Assembly (NCBI GenBank): GCA_947370975.1
Contig: CANBNG010000005.1
Span: forward strand, 62,001 to 126,000
DNA from: Beijerinckiaceae bacterium
GTDB lineage: Bacteria; Pseudomonadota; Alphaproteobacteria; Rhizobiales; Beijerinckiaceae
Direction of reading: 5' to 3'
Length of the DNA stretch: 64,000 nucleotides
Numbering within the stretch: the first letter of the stretch is position 1; each line of letters starts with the position of its first letter. Under the pieces are notes generated by a model, which was given only the letters and a program-made list of their open reading frames with translations, was not told where the DNA came from and searched no databases. The position numbers and the translations under genes are program-made. Positions 63,165 to 64,000 of this stretch are shown here, one piece after another.

Positions 63165-64000
63165 TTACCCCACGGGAAAACTCAACCGCACGCAGGGGCC
63201 TGTGAGGGCGGGGGCTATGTCGACCACGGCGCCGGCGCCGCGCGCATATTGGCGCACGAGGCGTTGGCCCAGCTGGACTTGCGAATCGTCCAATGCGCCG
63301 CCATCGCCTGACATGACGATGGCCTGCATGCCGCCCTTGTCCTCGAGGCTGATGTGACAGACATCGCTTCCGCCTTGGGAAAACAGCAGGATGGCCTCAC
63401 TGATGGCCAGGCCCAGATAGGCGCTCGCCTGCCCCGACAAGATCATGTCCTGCGGGCCGCGCTCGACATCGAGGCGAATGCCAAGCCCCATATCATTGAG
63501 CTCGGGGATGATCGCATCCAGCATGCCGAGCGCCGAGACTTCGGTGATCGTGTCGGCCGCATGCAGATGTTTCTGCACCAGCGCCATGGTCACAATTCGC
63601 AAGTTCAGCACATCGAGCACCGCGCGCCCATCGGCGGAGGCCGAGCGCCGCATGAAGCGCATCAGCGCCATCAACGTCTGGAGATTGTTCTTCACGCGGT
63701 GATGGACCTCGCGCAGCAAAGCCTCGCGCTCGACGAGCGCGTCGCCCAGCTTGGCCTCATTGGTGCGGTGATCGGTGATATCGAAACAGGAGCCAAAGAA
63801 GCCGGCAAAGCCGCCCTCGGCCTCATAAGGATTGCCGCGAGACAGGATCCAGCGAAAGACGCCGTCGTGGCGCAGCAACCGATATTCGACCTGATAGGGC
63901 GCACGCTCCGCAGCCGCGCGGCGCAATATCTCGAGCGTCGGCGCGAGATCGTCGTGATGCACGCCCTCGGTCCAGCCAAAGCCTGCTTCCTGCGACAGGC
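63165..64000 (-). CDS. PAS-containing sensor histidine kinase, HisKA_2 type (5' end outside window)
   Basis: The frame is open through the right edge; about 278 codons are visible. It begins inside a PAS fold (YRLLRHDGVFRWILSRG, FDITD), then a HisKA_2 dimerisation domain with the phospho-acceptor His in LLREVHHRVKNNLQTLMALM. The ATPase region is degenerate: the usual N-box Asn is absent in LGLAISEAILLFSQGG and the G1 box is reduced to MSGDGGALD. It may be a weak kinase or act through a partner. It ends at 63165, upstream of the methyltransferase. Confidence 0.82.
   Translation of the reverse strand, partial: LSQEAGFGWTEGVHHDDLAPTLEILRRAAAERAPYQVEYRLLRHDGVFRWILSRGNPYEAEGGFAGFFGSCFDITDHRTNEAKLGDALVEREALLREVHHRVKNNLQTLMALMRFMRRSASADGRAVLDVLNLRIVTMALVQKHLHAADTITEVSALGMLDAIIPELNDMGLGIRLDVERGPQDMILSGQASAYLGLAISEAILLFSQGGSDVCHISLEDKGGMQAIVMSGDGGALDDSQVQLGQRLVRQYARGAGAVVDIAPALTGPCVRLSFPVG

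Overview
The window is a GC-rich chromosomal segment of an alphaproteobacterium, most likely of the order Hyphomicrobiales (Rhizobiales). This rests on the gene set (hybrid malic enzyme MaeB, a PmtA-type phospholipid methyltransferase, an OlsB-type acyltransferase, HemW/RdgB as neighbours, fused urease gamma-beta subunit), on an alphaproteobacterial RpoH-type promoter before dnaK, and on palindromic intergenic repeats of a kind common in that order. The genus cannot be fixed from what I can see. Genes are tightly packed, many with 1-8 base overlaps. I saw no rRNA, tRNA, CRISPR array, prophage or insertion sequence.

Layout. 1-20 kb is housekeeping: mutS (cut by the left edge), maeB, ugd, kup, hrpB, a ComM/YifB ATPase, an OlsB-like acyltransferase, a GST-queG-SDR cluster, uppP, nth, a DUF2244 membrane protein and an Ada-like alkyltransferase. 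20-23.3 kb is a sulfonate-type ABC importer (ssuACB) followed by an OsmC-family protein. 23.4-32 kb holds the chaperone genes dnaK and dnaJ, separated by a MNT nucleotidyltransferase and the tail of its HEPN partner, then pmtA, pyrF, dapB, gpmA and alkB, with grpE and glnD on the opposite strand. 35-41.5 kb holds gshB, yraN, rsmI, a lipoprotein of the LpoA/leucine-binding type, hemW, rdgB and a KDPG aldolase.

41.6-52.6 kb is one long nitrogen-acquisition block on the + strand. The urea importer urtABCDE runs directly into the urease operon ureD-ureAB-ureC-ureE-ureF-ureG, and a good sigma-54 -24/-12 promoter precedes urtA. Urea imported by Urt would be hydrolysed by the urease encoded just downstream, and nickel delivery is handled by UreDEFG, including a very His-rich UreE tail.

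52.6-64 kb holds a large palindromic repeat, tal, a Kef-type K+/H+ antiporter, an orphan TctC-type binding protein, hrcA, a HigBA-type toxin-antitoxin pair, lepA, then an overlapping three-gene minus-strand operon (cytosine-C5 methyltransferase, PD-(D/E)XK nuclease candidate, vsr). A sensor kinase of the HisKA_2 type with a degenerate ATPase region is cut by the right edge.

The accessory material that best merits a second look is the methyltransferase/nuclease/vsr operon (unrecognised nuclease family), the MNT/HEPN remnant inside the dnaK-dnaJ locus, the structured dnaK leader, the 12-base inverted repeat between rsmI and the lipoprotein gene, and the importer-OsmC linkage.
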